Source of the DNA: Candidatus Poribacteria bacterium | GTDB lineage: Bacteria; Poribacteria; WGA-4E; PCPOR2b | DNA length: 64,000 nucleotides | Direction: 5' to 3' | Assembly: GCA_028819845.1 (NCBI GenBank) | Contig: JAPPKS010000002.1 | Location: 78,605-142,604 of the forward strand | In this document: one piece after another, positions 35,651 through 44,660 of the stretch | How the letters are laid out: each line of letters starts with the position of its first letter | Position numbering within the stretch: position 1 is the first letter of the stretch | The notes under the pieces: model-generated | Told to the model about the DNA's origin: nothing | Seen by the model: only the letters and a program-made list of their open reading frames with translations | The model's database searches: none | Made by a program: the position numbers and the translations under genes

Positions 35651-35705
35651 TGTCGCCCCGCTGGCGCTTAGGTATGTGGTGCATCACGATTCTATACACC
35701 TGAGA
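35651..35705 (-). repeat. REP-like hairpin (single, minus strand)
   Basis: One REP in inverse orientation with a worn stem (CGCCCCGCTGGCGCTTAG), in the 353-base gap between the helicase and pair C. Nothing else is seen there. Confidence 0.55.
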
Positions 35706-35762
35706 ATCTCTACCGCATTCGCTAACTGCCCAGTTGATGGCATACCTGGCGGGATCTAGAAG

Positions 35763-36323
35763 TCACTCATCTATCAGACTGCGAAAACGAATTCTTTCTC
35801 CAAACAACATGTCTACCGATATGCCTTTGTGATTCTTCGACGGCAGTGCATAATCTGCCTTGACGTGTTGTTTGTCGAGCCTTTCACTAATCTGATTGCC
35901 GACAAGTGAATAGCGCACAATTATTCTCAGTTTGGTAGATTCACCGCTATGATGTATTTCGCACACGGAACGAAGGTATTCCAAGAACGGGAGCGATCGC
36001 CGTAGCTGCTCCATACCCTTCTCGTTTTCTTCATTTAAAGTCTTCTTCAATTCAACGAATACCGCGTAATCCTCGCCTTCCTCCTCAAAAAGAAAGAGAT
36101 AATCACAAACTTGCTTCCATTCGCCCTCTTTCACCCCCGATAAACTGCCAATGCGCCGCATATTTATTATGGTGATGTCGGAAGGAATATCGGCGACTTC
36201 GAGTTCCATCACGTTCTTTTCTCGTAAAACCGTGCTTCCATCCTTTCTCGGTGACACCAGAGCCTTATCCGCCAGCATATTTTTCAGATGTGTTGCCAAC
36301 ACGACTTTACGCCTCCGACTCAT
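35763..36323 (-). CDS. Small PD-(D/E)XK-like protein, partner of ATPase (pair C)
   Basis: 186-residue soluble protein. The motif CDYLFLF (D74), then exactly 17 residues later ELKK (E91-L-K93-K94), then QL at 106-107. The same order and spacing occur in the protein at 2941-3408 (D57, E74, K76, QL 88-89). Outside these motifs the two are only weakly alike. A basic N-terminus (MSRRRK) and a C-terminal FGERIRFRSLIDE follow. It overlaps the 3' end of the ATPase gene by 17 bases, so it is co-translated with it. Nuclease function is inferred. Confidence 0.75.
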   Translation of the reverse strand: MSRRRKVVLATHLKNMLADKALVSPRKDGSTVLREKNVMELEVADIPSDITIINMRRIGSLSGVKEGEWKQVCDYLFLFEEEGEDYAVFVELKKTLNEENEKGMEQLRRSLPFLEYLRSVCEIHHSGESTKLRIIVRYSLVGNQISERLDKQHVKADYALPSKNHKGISVDMLFGERIRFRSLIDE

Positions 36324-37737
36324 CTGACATTCGCGATGCTAAATCGTTTGCGACCCTGTTAATCCTGTCGATGGTTTCGTCGAAGACCGGCATGTCAATG
36401 CCGAATTTGTCCACCTCGCATCGGATTAGGCTGTTGTCTTGCGCTACGTAAGCACGGATAGAATCCGGGTTGAGGAAGTCTTCAGGGCTGTATTTGAGTT
36501 TCTTCACGACAGCCTCTTTGTTCTCGAATGGTCTACTTAGCATTACGAGGTTGTTAATCTCTTTGATGAGGTAATCGCTGTGCGTGGTTATCAAAACCTT
36601 CAGTCCAGCCCGCACGCACCGCGCCAGTAATCGCGCCAAGAGTATCTGGTTGGACGTGTCAAGATGACTCTCCGGTTCGTCAACGATTAGGAGATGGTTT
36701 TTCTGCGCCGCATGTCGTAAGAAGAAGTAGAGATCGGACAGTCCGCGCGCCGAAGACGAAGCCAGATGCAGCGGTAAGTTGAAACTGCGTCCCTTGCCGC
36801 GCGCCTTGGATATGAAACGAATGTCATCGCCCGAATTTCCGTAGTAGCCGTCCATCATGTCTTTAATGTCGTCAAACAGCTTACTCTCAAAAACCTCGCT
36901 TTTGCTCTCTTGGAGATTGGGAATGTCTCTGGTGTAATCAATATTATCTTTAATTGGAAGTGCGTACCGGCTTGTGGTCTTGTCTATCAATAGAAATGGA
37001 GAAATCCAATCTCTGCTCTTCGCATCGCCCATTTTCTGTAACAGATCGACCAATTGGTTCTTGGTAAAGTCTAATTCCTTGTAGAAAAGGGAGATGCCAA
37101 ACCGTTCAGCGGACAGAATGAGCGGGTCAGGAAACAGATTGTACAGGAGAAGCGAAAAGTAATAGCGCGCGATTTCGGATTCAAAATCTAAAATCTGCCG
37201 CTGGTCTTTTGTTGCATCCACAGCAACGCTAAAATTGCTGCCGTCGTAATCAATTGAAAATTGAACGCCCCCGTGGAGTTCTCCAATGACATTGAAGTAA
37301 CTGCTGGGTTCAGTTTCATTGAGTTCGACCTCAATGGAAGAATCTTTGAAATCGCTGTGGCGAGTGCTAAACGTTAAGCGTAGAGCATCTTTCGAGTAAA
37401 CGCGGGCGAGTTGCTGAATTACTAGCTGTTGCTGCTGGCGAATTTTTTCTCTATCCAAGGAAATGCTCGCTCGACCTTCTCTGCTTACCTCCTCAATAAT
37501 CCACCGTATGTCCGCAAAGTCAGTGTTATGATTCATCGCGTTTTCTAAGAAATAGTCTCCGCGATTCCTGCCTTGCAACATTTTCAGGAAGCCGTAGAGC
37601 GTGTATACTATGTAGGTCTTGCCGGTATTGTTGCGCCCAGCGATGATTGTGAGGTCCCCGATTTCCACTTCCGCGTCCTTGACAGGACCAATATTCTTAA
37701 ATCCAAACGTCGCGGGTTTAGGTCGCTGGCTATTCAT
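36307..37737 (-). CDS. AAA family ATPase of pair C (NTGKT-type Walker A)
   Basis: 476-residue OLD/SMC-like ATPase with Walker A GRNNTGKT (34-41), Walker B LLIVDEPESHLD (DEPE 353-356), and H-loop TTHSD (384-388). It shares with the ATPase at 1445-2944 the NTGKTY loop, a GPV/GPI start and the VRAGL/VRAGV-x-ITTHS run before the H-loop. ATG 37737 has AAGG about nine bases upstream. It sits at the left border of the cluster of small enzymes. Role inferred as the controlling half of a two-gene module. Confidence 0.88.
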   Translation of the reverse strand: MNSQRPKPATFGFKNIGPVKDAEVEIGDLTIIAGRNNTGKTYIVYTLYGFLKMLQGRNRGDYFLENAMNHNTDFADIRWIIEEVSREGRASISLDREKIRQQQQLVIQQLARVYSKDALRLTFSTRHSDFKDSSIEVELNETEPSSYFNVIGELHGGVQFSIDYDGSNFSVAVDATKDQRQILDFESEIARYYFSLLLYNLFPDPLILSAERFGISLFYKELDFTKNQLVDLLQKMGDAKSRDWISPFLLIDKTTSRYALPIKDNIDYTRDIPNLQESKSEVFESKLFDDIKDMMDGYYGNSGDDIRFISKARGKGRSFNLPLHLASSSARGLSDLYFFLRHAAQKNHLLIVDEPESHLDTSNQILLARLLARCVRAGLKVLITTHSDYLIKEINNLVMLSRPFENKEAVVKKLKYSPEDFLNPDSIRAYVAQDNSLIRCEVDKFGIDMPVFDETIDRINRVANDLASRMSDESEA

Positions 37738-37792
37738 AGTATATACCTTCGTTTGTCTTCACGTCTTAATATTCAGGCGGATCTTAAATCAA

Positions 37793-38278
37793 TCACGATT
37801 CTCTTTGCACCGTAAACCAATGCTCCTCCACAAGCCCAACAATCCGGTCTCGGTTTGTCTCTATCAATTCGCGCTGTTCGGGCCAGAAAATCGCCGTCAG
37901 TCTATCGATCGGACTCCATGCCAGTTCGTAGTGGTGGTCGACATCCGTTGGAATACCCGCCGCCTGCTCCGTGGCAAACAGGAAATAGTGCGCCGTAATC
38001 CACCAAACTCTGTCATACGATAGGCGTTCGCGTGTGCCGACTTTTCCAATCAGTTCCAGCGAGGATAAGCCCGCCTCTTCTTCGATTTCCCTGCGTGCCG
38101 CACCTTCCAGACTTTCGCCGGACTCCACGCCGCCCTTCGGCAAGACCCGCTCCGTAAGCCCGACCTCGCCGACAAGCGCGACATAAATCTGCCCATCTTC
38201 TATCCGTGCAACGACACCGCCCGCAGAAGTCCGATCCGGAACGCCGGGCGGACGCTCGTACCAACTCTCGTCTATCAT
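37793..38278 (-). CDS. Nudix hydrolase
   Basis: 161-residue Nudix enzyme. The Nudix box G-x5-E-x7-REUxEExGU is complete: GGVESGE...REIEEEAGL (around residues 50-72). These enzymes hydrolyse nucleoside diphosphates linked to another group; substrate is not known. ATG 38278 (a TTG precedes it) is the start. It is the first of the minus-strand group of small genes. Confidence 0.92.
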   Translation of the reverse strand: MIDESWYERPPGVPDRTSAGGVVARIEDGQIYVALVGEVGLTERVLPKGGVESGESLEGAARREIEEEAGLSSLELIGKVGTRERLSYDRVWWITAHYFLFATEQAAGIPTDVDHHYELAWSPIDRLTAIFWPEQRELIETNRDRIVGLVEEHWFTVQRES

Positions 38279-38417
38279 CAACCCGCCCTTGCTCTATGTG
38301 TCTCGCCGCATTTAGGTTTGGTTGCAAGCGTTCAAAGAATCGGATAGCGATTGCGGTAATTTCCCAAGGCCATTCTCTCCCCCGCTAACCACTCGCCGAA
38401 TCGCGCCCTACCGCACG

Positions 38418-38795
38418 TTACGCTCTACAATGCAACGCCAATCGATTCCCTTCGGTATCCTCGAAGTGGGCGATGAAACCGTATTCGCCGATGCTAGTCT
38501 TGGGCAGCAGCGTCTCGCCGCCGTTGGCGCCGACTCGCTCCAATGTTCCCTCAATGTCGGGCGCGGTAAAGTATATCAACGTGCCGGCATGCGACGGCGT
38601 CAAACCCTCCGCTTTGATAAGCGTACCGGCGGCGCCAATGGCGTCTTCGACAACGGGAAACCATGCCATCTCCGCGGCTCCCAGTGTCATGGGCGTAAGC
38701 TCCACATCCATCACGGCTTCGTAGAATTGTTTTGCTCTGTCCAAATCTATCACGGGAATCTCGAACCAGCCGACGGGGTTGTATTGTTGTGACAT
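38418..38795 (-). CDS. VOC family protein
   Basis: 125-residue VOC protein: GWFEIPVIDLDRAKQFYE, then AMD-like turn, and C-terminal YGFIAHFEDTEGNRLAL with the EG-N segment that closes the fold. Ribosome site GGGA nine bases upstream. Probably a small-molecule-binding or detoxifying enzyme; substrate unknown. Confidence 0.9.
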   Translation of the reverse strand: MSQQYNPVGWFEIPVIDLDRAKQFYEAVMDVELTPMTLGAAEMAWFPVVEDAIGAAGTLIKAEGLTPSHAGTLIYFTAPDIEGTLERVGANGGETLLPKTSIGEYGFIAHFEDTEGNRLALHCRA

Positions 38796-38901
38796 GTTAT
38801 TTTTCCCTTTCGGCGCGGGGCGGCGTTTTCGACGCTAAATCGTTGCCGTGAACCGGACGTTGTTTTCAGCCCCGCGCGGTATGTATGTTGATATCCGCAA
38901 A

Positions 38902-39300
38902 TTACTCGTCACCTTGGCTCATGTGGAACACTTCCCATATGTGTCCATTCGGGTCTTCGAACGTCCTGCAATACATCCAGCCTTGGTTCACGACCGGTAT
39001 CGGTTCCGCGCCGCCCGCGTTGAGTGCCCTGCTCATCATCTCGTCAACCTCGTCTCGGCTGTCGGCGGAAAGTGCAGTGACCACCTCGGTTGTCTTCGAT
39101 GCGTCGGCAATCTCTTTCTTGGTAAACTGTTGGAAAAACGACTCAGCCACCAGCATCGCAAAACTCCCGTCCGCGATGACCATACACACGCATTCTTCGC
39201 CGCTAAAGTCTTCATCAAAATCAAAACCCACCTGCGAGAAGAACTCCCTAGTTTCATTCAAATCCTTAACCGGTAGATTAATATACGTATTTCGAATCAT
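38902..39300 (-). CDS. VOC family protein
   Basis: 132 residues: MIRNTYINLPVKDLNETREF and a C-terminal RTFEDPNGHIWEVFHM, the glyoxalase-type second metal site (H and E). Its start overlaps the stop of the SRPBCC gene upstream by four bases (ATGA), so the two are co-translated. Confidence 0.92.
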   Translation of the reverse strand: MIRNTYINLPVKDLNETREFFSQVGFDFDEDFSGEECVCMVIADGSFAMLVAESFFQQFTKKEIADASKTTEVVTALSADSRDEVDEMMSRALNAGGAEPIPVVNQGWMYCRTFEDPNGHIWEVFHMSQGDE

Positions 39301-39764
39301 GATTCCTCCGATGTTTCAGCTAATTTTTTAATAATCTTCAGCGCCTTGGGCATCACGTCTTCGAAATAGCCCTCCTCCGCCGAAGTTATTTCCATTTCAA
39401 CCACTAACTCGGTGCCACCGTCAACTTCGTTCAGCGTGTAATTTTCATAAGCGGGCGCCCAAGCCTTTACCGCGTCACTTTCCGTATCATCAACACCTTT
39501 GTGTACATAGCCGAGGTGCTTTATCGACACAAATTCGTGCTCCCGGTTTTCCGCAATCACCCCGAACATGCCGTCCTTTTCTGGCGTGAGGAAACGGATG
39601 GTACTGCCTTCGCTCCAGTCGCCCTCAAAATATGAACCTCCAGCAAATACTGCCGTCCACTCTCTATACGTCGCCTCCTCAAACAGTACTCGCCACACGG
39701 CAGCGCGCGGCGCTGAAATCCTGATTGAATGGCGAGTTTTTTTCATTTGCGATTCACCGCTCAC
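39297..39764 (-). CDS. SRPBCC (START/Bet v1-like) protein 1
   Basis: 155 residues. The start TRHSIRISAPRAAVWRVLFE is the family's usual first strand and helix. Fold binds hydrophobic ligands; the ligand is unknown. GTG 39764 has AGGTGA four bases before; the internal ATG at 39749 is the alternative. It lies eight bases after the stop of a paralogue (39773-40213), a tandem duplication with identical motifs (GSYFEGDWS, GSTIRFLTPEK). Confidence 0.9.
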   Translation of the reverse strand: MSGESQMKKTRHSIRISAPRAAVWRVLFEEATYREWTAVFAGGSYFEGDWSEGSTIRFLTPEKDGMFGVIAENREHEFVSIKHLGYVHKGVDDTESDAVKAWAPAYENYTLNEVDGGTELVVEMEITSAEEGYFEDVMPKALKIIKKLAETSEES

Positions 39765-39772
39765 ACTGTCAC

Positions 39773-40213
39773 CTACTTTTTTTCAGCGAGTTCCTTAACT
39801 GCCGCCAGCGCCTTGGGCCATACGTCTTCCAAGTAAGCCTTATACGCCGACGGAACTTCGGCACTGAGCGTTAATTCGGTGCCGCTGTCAACTGCCGTGA
39901 GTGTGTAATTTTCATAAGCTTGCGACCATGCCTTCGCGTCGTCACTCTCGAAGTTGTCGACGCCGTCAATAATACACCCCCGGTGCTCGATCGACAAAAA
40001 CTCGTGCTTTCGATTTTCCGCGATTTCCCCCACTAACCCTCTCTTCTCTGGTGTGAGGAAGCGGATGGTGCTGCCCGCACTCCAGTCACCTTCAAAATAC
40101 GAACCCTCACTAAAAACGCTGTTCCACTGCCTGAACGTCTCATCGTCCACCAGCACGTGCCAAACGGTGGATCGCGGCGCGGAAATCGTGACTGAATAAT
40201 GAAATTTTGTCAT
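39773..40213 (-). CDS. SRPBCC (START/Bet v1-like) protein 2
   Basis: About 146 residues starting MTKFHYSVTISAPRSTVW. The frame runs to 40339, but the ATG at 40213 follows AAGGGA and matches the start of the paralogue. High sequence likeness to the neighbour suggests recent tandem duplication. Ligand unknown. Confidence 0.88.
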   Translation of the reverse strand: MTKFHYSVTISAPRSTVWHVLVDDETFRQWNSVFSEGSYFEGDWSAGSTIRFLTPEKRGLVGEIAENRKHEFLSIEHRGCIIDGVDNFESDDAKAWSQAYENYTLTAVDSGTELTLSAEVPSAYKAYLEDVWPKALAAVKELAEKK

Positions 40214-40322
40214 ATTTGGTATTCCCTTTTTCAATAATTCGGCAGAACGCCGAAAAAGAACCCCGGCTCCGGCTGAGATTGAGCAAATCATTCGTCCTTC
40301 TCGCCCGAATCCCGATAACCCG

Positions 40323-41087
40323 TTAGGGTACGGCGTCAATGCGGCCCGACCGGATGAGCAGGCGCACCGCTTGCTTTTTGCTGAATGGGCTCAACCGATC
40401 CGCGTTCTCCCTGATATATGCGATGACGGCGTCCGGTTCGGTCTTGGCGTATTCGCGCAGCGCCCACGCAATCGCTTTGCGCAGGAAAAATTCGCGGTGG
40501 TCAATCGAGGGCTCGATACACGCTTGAATCAAATCGAAATCTGTGGCGTCCTTGAATTTTAGTTGACAAATGATGGACGAGCGGCGTTTCCAGATGTCGG
40601 GCGAGTGCGCCCACTCCAGCATCACCCCTCTCATATCGTCAGGGTAGCGCATGAGCAGTCGCCCGACCAGCCGCGGCGCGACAGCGTCAATATAGTCCCA
40701 CCACGCACCGTCCACAATCATCTCCTCGTAACAGGGAAGCGCTTCAAGCGTCTGAAAGTCGTCGTAAGCGTCGTAATCCGCTAGGTTGATGGCGACGTAA
40801 CGTTCTTCACGGTGTTCCGCGCCGCGCCAGACCGCAAGAACCGTGTCGATCCAACGCTTCCGGGTTTCGATCAGGTGAGCGCTAAAGACCTGCCGGCACA
40901 CCGCTTTCAACGTGGGCGCCCGCAAGCCGAGATAGGGCATCTCCGATTTCATGTACGCCTGCATCCCGGGCGCCAATTCGGGGTCGGCTCTTTCCCGCAA
41001 ACCTGCCCGCAACGCCCGGCAGAGTGCGGTTGACGAGTGGAGTCGGGACCGGCCCTCTCGCGTAGATTCTGAGTTTAAGCGCTTCAC
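40323..41087 (-). CDS. AlkD-like DNA alkylation repair protein
   Basis: About 254 residues made of HEAT-like helices, typical of AlkD/DNA alkylation repair proteins: WWDYIDAVAPRLVG, WKRRSSIICQL and REFFLRKAIAWALREYAK. Such proteins flip out and remove bulky alkylated bases. GTG 41087 follows GGGAG, so I start there; an upstream ATG at 41129 has no ribosome site. It overlaps nothing downstream, the next start being at 40213. Confidence 0.88.
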   Translation of the reverse strand: MKRLNSESTREGRSRLHSSTALCRALRAGLRERADPELAPGMQAYMKSEMPYLGLRAPTLKAVCRQVFSAHLIETRKRWIDTVLAVWRGAEHREERYVAINLADYDAYDDFQTLEALPCYEEMIVDGAWWDYIDAVAPRLVGRLLMRYPDDMRGVMLEWAHSPDIWKRRSSIICQLKFKDATDFDLIQACIEPSIDHREFFLRKAIAWALREYAKTEPDAVIAYIRENADRLSPFSKKQAVRLLIRSGRIDAVP

Positions 41088-41246
41088 AAATACACTCCCG
41101 CGCTGTCGCTCTTGATGAGACGATGGCAATTCACGTGGCGCTTCGGGTACCCAATCGTTCCAATCCTACTATGCCTACAGTACGCAACTCCGAGAAGAAC
41201 ACTTCGGGTAGGTCGAATGTCGCTGCGTCCGCGCCTGGACAGTTCT

Positions 41247-41681
41247 CTAGTGTTCTAATTCTGCCCACGGATCATAAGAACCAAAATTCCATACATGCCG
41301 CTCAATATCTCGGCAGCTATAAAGGCGTCCGCCGTAATCCTGGTCAGCCGGCTCCATAATAATCTCGGCGCCCGCGGCGCGTGCGCGGTCGCAATGCGCA
41401 TCCACATCATCCACTATCACATACGGCGCCTGCGTCACAGCGCCGGCATCTTTCGGATGGATTAGCAACTCATCGTAATCCCCGTCGTGCCCCGATCCCA
41501 GCATAATCATGCTGTTTCGATACGTGAGCTGCGCATGCGCAATCTTCCCATTTTCACCCGGCACCACAAGATGCCGCTCGAAGCCAAATGCTGCGCACAG
41601 CCACTCTATCGCACCCGGCGCATCTGCGTAACGCAAGCCCGGAATAATCGCAGCGCCGCGGAGTCCTGTCTCGTCCGTCAT
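41247..41681 (-). CDS. VOC family protein
   Basis: About 144 residues: GLRYADAPGAIEWLCAAFG and a C-terminal ADQDYGGRLYSCRDIERHVW, where the H and E residues of the second module sit. ATG 41681 follows GAGGGTG by nine bases. Ligand unknown. Confidence 0.9.
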   Translation of the reverse strand: MTDETGLRGAAIIPGLRYADAPGAIEWLCAAFGFERHLVVPGENGKIAHAQLTYRNSMIMLGSGHDGDYDELLIHPKDAGAVTQAPYVIVDDVDAHCDRARAAGAEIIMEPADQDYGGRLYSCRDIERHVWNFGSYDPWAELEH

Positions 41682-41728
41682 ATTTATTTTCACCCTCTTC
41701 CTAACTAACGCGGTTTAATCGAGAATGC

Positions 41729-42079
41729 TTACCGGTAATCTTCCGGTTCGAAAACCGGGCGCAACTCAACCGTCCCTTCCCCGAAAGGAGAACGCCGAAT
41801 CCACTCGATCGCCTCATCTAACGATTCTACCTGCCAGAGCCAATAGCCGGAAATCAACTCCTTCGTTTCCGGAAACGGCCCCTCAATGACAACTCGCTCG
41901 CCGCCCGTACAATCCACGCGGACGCCCTTTGAAGAAGGTTTCAATCCGTCGCCGCCCAACATTACACCCGCCTGGACTATCTCCTGGTTGAACTTACCCA
42001 TGGCGGCAATCTGCGCTTTCGACGGCATGGCGCCCCCTTCATACTCTTCGTTTGCCTTGATCAGCACCATGACCCTCAT
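41729..42079 (-). CDS. YciI family protein (DGPF domain)
   Basis: 116 residues: MRVMVLIKANEEYEGG, then VIEGPFPETKELISGYWLW, which is the DGPF-like signature of YCII-related proteins. Strong GGAGGA site six bases upstream of ATG 42079. In other bacteria these are often next to sigma factors of the ECF41-like type, but no sigma factor is visible here. Confidence 0.9.
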   Translation of the reverse strand: MRVMVLIKANEEYEGGAMPSKAQIAAMGKFNQEIVQAGVMLGGDGLKPSSKGVRVDCTGGERVVIEGPFPETKELISGYWLWQVESLDEAIEWIRRSPFGEGTVELRPVFEPEDYR

Positions 42080-42303
42080 CGTACTTCCTCCAATCCTCTT
42101 TCCGCGTCCATCTCAATATGCGTCATTAAACCGGGCAATTACATTAGCCCGACTTAGCCCAGATGACGATTAGCCAAGTGGAATAGTGCGGAGTGAAAAT
42201 GCGTTCGGATCCAGTCTTACTCTGGCACAGCGATGTTTTTACATTGGCTAAAGCAGCAGGTTTTTCCTGTATCCGGCTAATTTCAACATTTCGGCATTAT
42301 CCG

Positions 42304-42786
42304 TCATTTGCCGTCGAAAGCAGACGCTAGTGCAGCAATGTCTATCTTACCCATCTTCATCATGGCGTCGTGCGCTCTTTGCGCCGCTGCTGTATCGTCG
42401 GAACTCAGAAGCCGCGGCAATGCCTCCGGTATAATCTGCCACGACAATCCGTATTTGTCGATAAGCCATCCACAACGGCTGGGGCTTCCACCGTCGGCGG
42501 TTAACGCCGCCCACAGTTCGTCGGTTTCTTCCTGATCCTTCGTCAATACGGAAATCGACACCGCTGGGTTAAGTTCGTAGTGAGGCCCTCCGTTTAGCAC
42601 CATATAAGGCGCACCGGCAAGTGTGAACTCAACCACCAGCGCAGGGCCATCCGGATCCGGCCGGTAAACCCTTTCAATACGGCTGTCCGGCAATAGCGAT
42701 ACGTAAAAATTCGCAGCCTCTTCACCCTGATGGTCAAACCACAGACATGTGCGCAACTTAGCTTTATGGTTCATTTCCACCGTCAT
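42304..42786 (-). CDS. PhnB-like VOC protein (3-demethylubiquinone-type)
   Basis: About 160 residues: CLWFDHQGEEAANFYVSLLP, LNGGPHYELNPAVSISV, and C-terminal CGWLIDKYGLSWQIIPEAL. This is the PhnB / 3-demethylubiquinone-methyltransferase-like branch of VOC. ATG 42786 with GAGGA nine bases before it is preferred; other starts (42807, 42774) are in frame. The family annotation as a methyltransferase is historical and not supported by motifs. Confidence 0.9.
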   Translation of the reverse strand: MTVEMNHKAKLRTCLWFDHQGEEAANFYVSLLPDSRIERVYRPDPDGPALVVEFTLAGAPYMVLNGGPHYELNPAVSISVLTKDQEETDELWAALTADGGSPSRCGWLIDKYGLSWQIIPEALPRLLSSDDTAAAQRAHDAMMKMGKIDIAALASAFDGK

Positions 42787-42984
42787 TTGGGAAAATCCTC
42801 GACTCAAACACCTCGCGGCGGTTGTCCGCGAAGTTTAAATACCTGTTGAGCGGCATGGTCTCCTCCGCCAAAACAATCACAAAATTTTCTGAAGCACGGG
42901 ATTATAACATAAAATCCGCGTATGGGTCAACACACGCACTGCCGTTGCGTGAGCAATGCGTTCTGCAAGATGTGGACTAGCACA

Positions 42985-43965
42985 TTATCCGGCTCGCCGG
43001 CTCAATATCGCAGCAGCTTCCGCTGAACCCTGAAATTCAGCCCACTCCTTCGGTGTGCTGTTGTGGGCGCCGTCAACGATGCTCGGATCTGCGCCGTGGT
43101 CGAGCAGCAGGTTCAAGCAGTCTAAACAGTTGTATTGCGCCGCAAGGTGCATGGCGGTGGCATCATCGCCGTGTCCTTCGCCGCCCCAATCGTGCCGGAA
43201 ATCCGGGTCCGCGCCGTGTTCCAGCAACCAAGCCGCAGCTTCGGTCCGGTCGCTGTAACACGCCCACAGCAGCGGTGTGCCCCGGAATGCGTTCGCATTG
43301 ACATCCGCGCCTAACGCTACCAGCGCCGCCATCGAATCGCACTGGTCGTTTCGCGCCGCCCAAGTCAGCGCTTCGTCCAACACCTCCTGCCGGCTATGCG
43401 TACGGTCCCAGGTTGGAAAAAATTCGGGTGCGTAAAAGTCAAGCCCGCGATAGGCATCCGGTGTCAACGCCGTATCGTCGACGAACCGGTCTAGGTCGTT
43501 CCCCAGCGCAGCAGCCGTGCGTAGATTGTCGGGATAGACGGGCACCAGCACCTCTCCCATGTAGGCTTTCGCGTAAAACAGCGCGTAGGAAAGCGGAGAG
43601 GCGCCTTCCTTGCCGTGCGCTTCCAACTTCGCGGACGCACCCGCGCCAATGAGACGTTTGGCAAGGTCCGCGTGGCCTGCCATCGCCGCGGCGTGCAACG
43701 GCGTCCAGTTATCTTTGTCGGCGGCTGACGGGTCGGCTCCCGCTTCCAGGATTAGGTCAACGGCGGCATGTTGTTCGGGCGTGCCCGGTTTCAGCGGTAT
43801 GGCGATGTCTTCCGTCGCAGCACGGCAGGCGAAATCGAGCAGCGTGCGCCCTTCTAAATCTCTTGCCGTGAGAACTGCAGGGGAGGAGGTGAGTAAATCT
43901 CTGAGTGCCGCAAGGTCGCCGTCACTCGCAGCCGCGGCGGCCTGCGTCAATAGGTCTTGCGTCAT
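42985..43965 (-). CDS. Ankyrin repeat protein
   Basis: 326 residues of ankyrin repeats, e.g. AVDLILEAGADPSAADKDN, WTPLHAAAMAGHADL and AAAWLLEHGADP. Cytosolic, no signal peptide. Similar in style to the protein at 4742-5860 but not closely alike. Interaction partner unknown. Confidence 0.9.
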   Translation of the reverse strand: MTQDLLTQAAAAASDGDLAALRDLLTSSPAVLTARDLEGRTLLDFACRAATEDIAIPLKPGTPEQHAAVDLILEAGADPSAADKDNWTPLHAAAMAGHADLAKRLIGAGASAKLEAHGKEGASPLSYALFYAKAYMGEVLVPVYPDNLRTAAALGNDLDRFVDDTALTPDAYRGLDFYAPEFFPTWDRTHSRQEVLDEALTWAARNDQCDSMAALVALGADVNANAFRGTPLLWACYSDRTEAAAWLLEHGADPDFRHDWGGEGHGDDATAMHLAAQYNCLDCLNLLLDHGADPSIVDGAHNSTPKEWAEFQGSAEAAAILSRRAG

Positions 43966-43998
43966 TTCAGTTGTCGTCGCAGCGGTGCTTTGCCGCGT

Positions 43999-44601
43999 TC
44001 AGTCTAACACGTTCGCGCCGCCGTCATCCAACTCGGATGGACGCTGCCAATAGGTGTATTGCGGCGTCCAGTCCTCGTCGTCCAGTCCCGCCAGTCCAAG
44101 CAGGCTCCACATCGAACAATAAAGGTCGCCAGGCCCAAACACGCACGAATTCTTGCGCAGGATGCCGTCCCCGTCCCGTTCGTAGACCACGGCGCCCGGG
44201 AAATTGTCGTCGCCGGTGTACACCGACTGCTCGCGAATGTACGCCCCGCCGCCGTGCGACGCGGTGCGAAATCGCCAGCCGCGGGCGTTTGCAAACCGGC
44301 GCTGAACTTCCGGCGAATCCTTCGATAGCAGCACAACAGACATGGCGGTCTCTAAATGGTGGAGCAAGCCGTTAAATCCGTCCGCCCACAACGTGCAATA
44401 GCGGCAGCCCTGCCCCATGTTGTGAATCGCCAGCAGCTTGTCCTTTTCGCCGAACAGTTCGAGTAGCGTGGCCTCACCGGTCAGCGTGGCAAAGGAGTAG
44501 TTGGGCACAGGTGTCCCTAGGTTGTTCTTGCGCAGTGTGTTGAGCTCGGCAATTAGCTCGCCGACATTTTGTTCGAGTTCGATAATTCTTTCACTAGACA
44601 T
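43999..44601 (-). CDS. DUF899 (thioredoxin-like) protein
   Basis: 200 residues. LLAIHNMGQGCRYCTLWADG carries the CxxC-type thioredoxin-like site (C-R-Y-C), and YCSMWSLLGLAGLDDEDW closes the family signature. Likely redox-related; substrate not known. ATG 44601 has GAGAT upstream. Confidence 0.88.
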   Translation of the reverse strand: MSSERIIELEQNVGELIAELNTLRKNNLGTPVPNYSFATLTGEATLLELFGEKDKLLAIHNMGQGCRYCTLWADGFNGLLHHLETAMSVVLLSKDSPEVQRRFANARGWRFRTASHGGGAYIREQSVYTGDDNFPGAVVYERDGDGILRKNSCVFGPGDLYCSMWSLLGLAGLDDEDWTPQYTYWQRPSELDDGGANVLD

Positions 44602-44660
44602 AGTTATCTCGCAACCTCTTGAAAATGAACGTGTGTAAATGGCGTGAAGTACGGAGAAAA

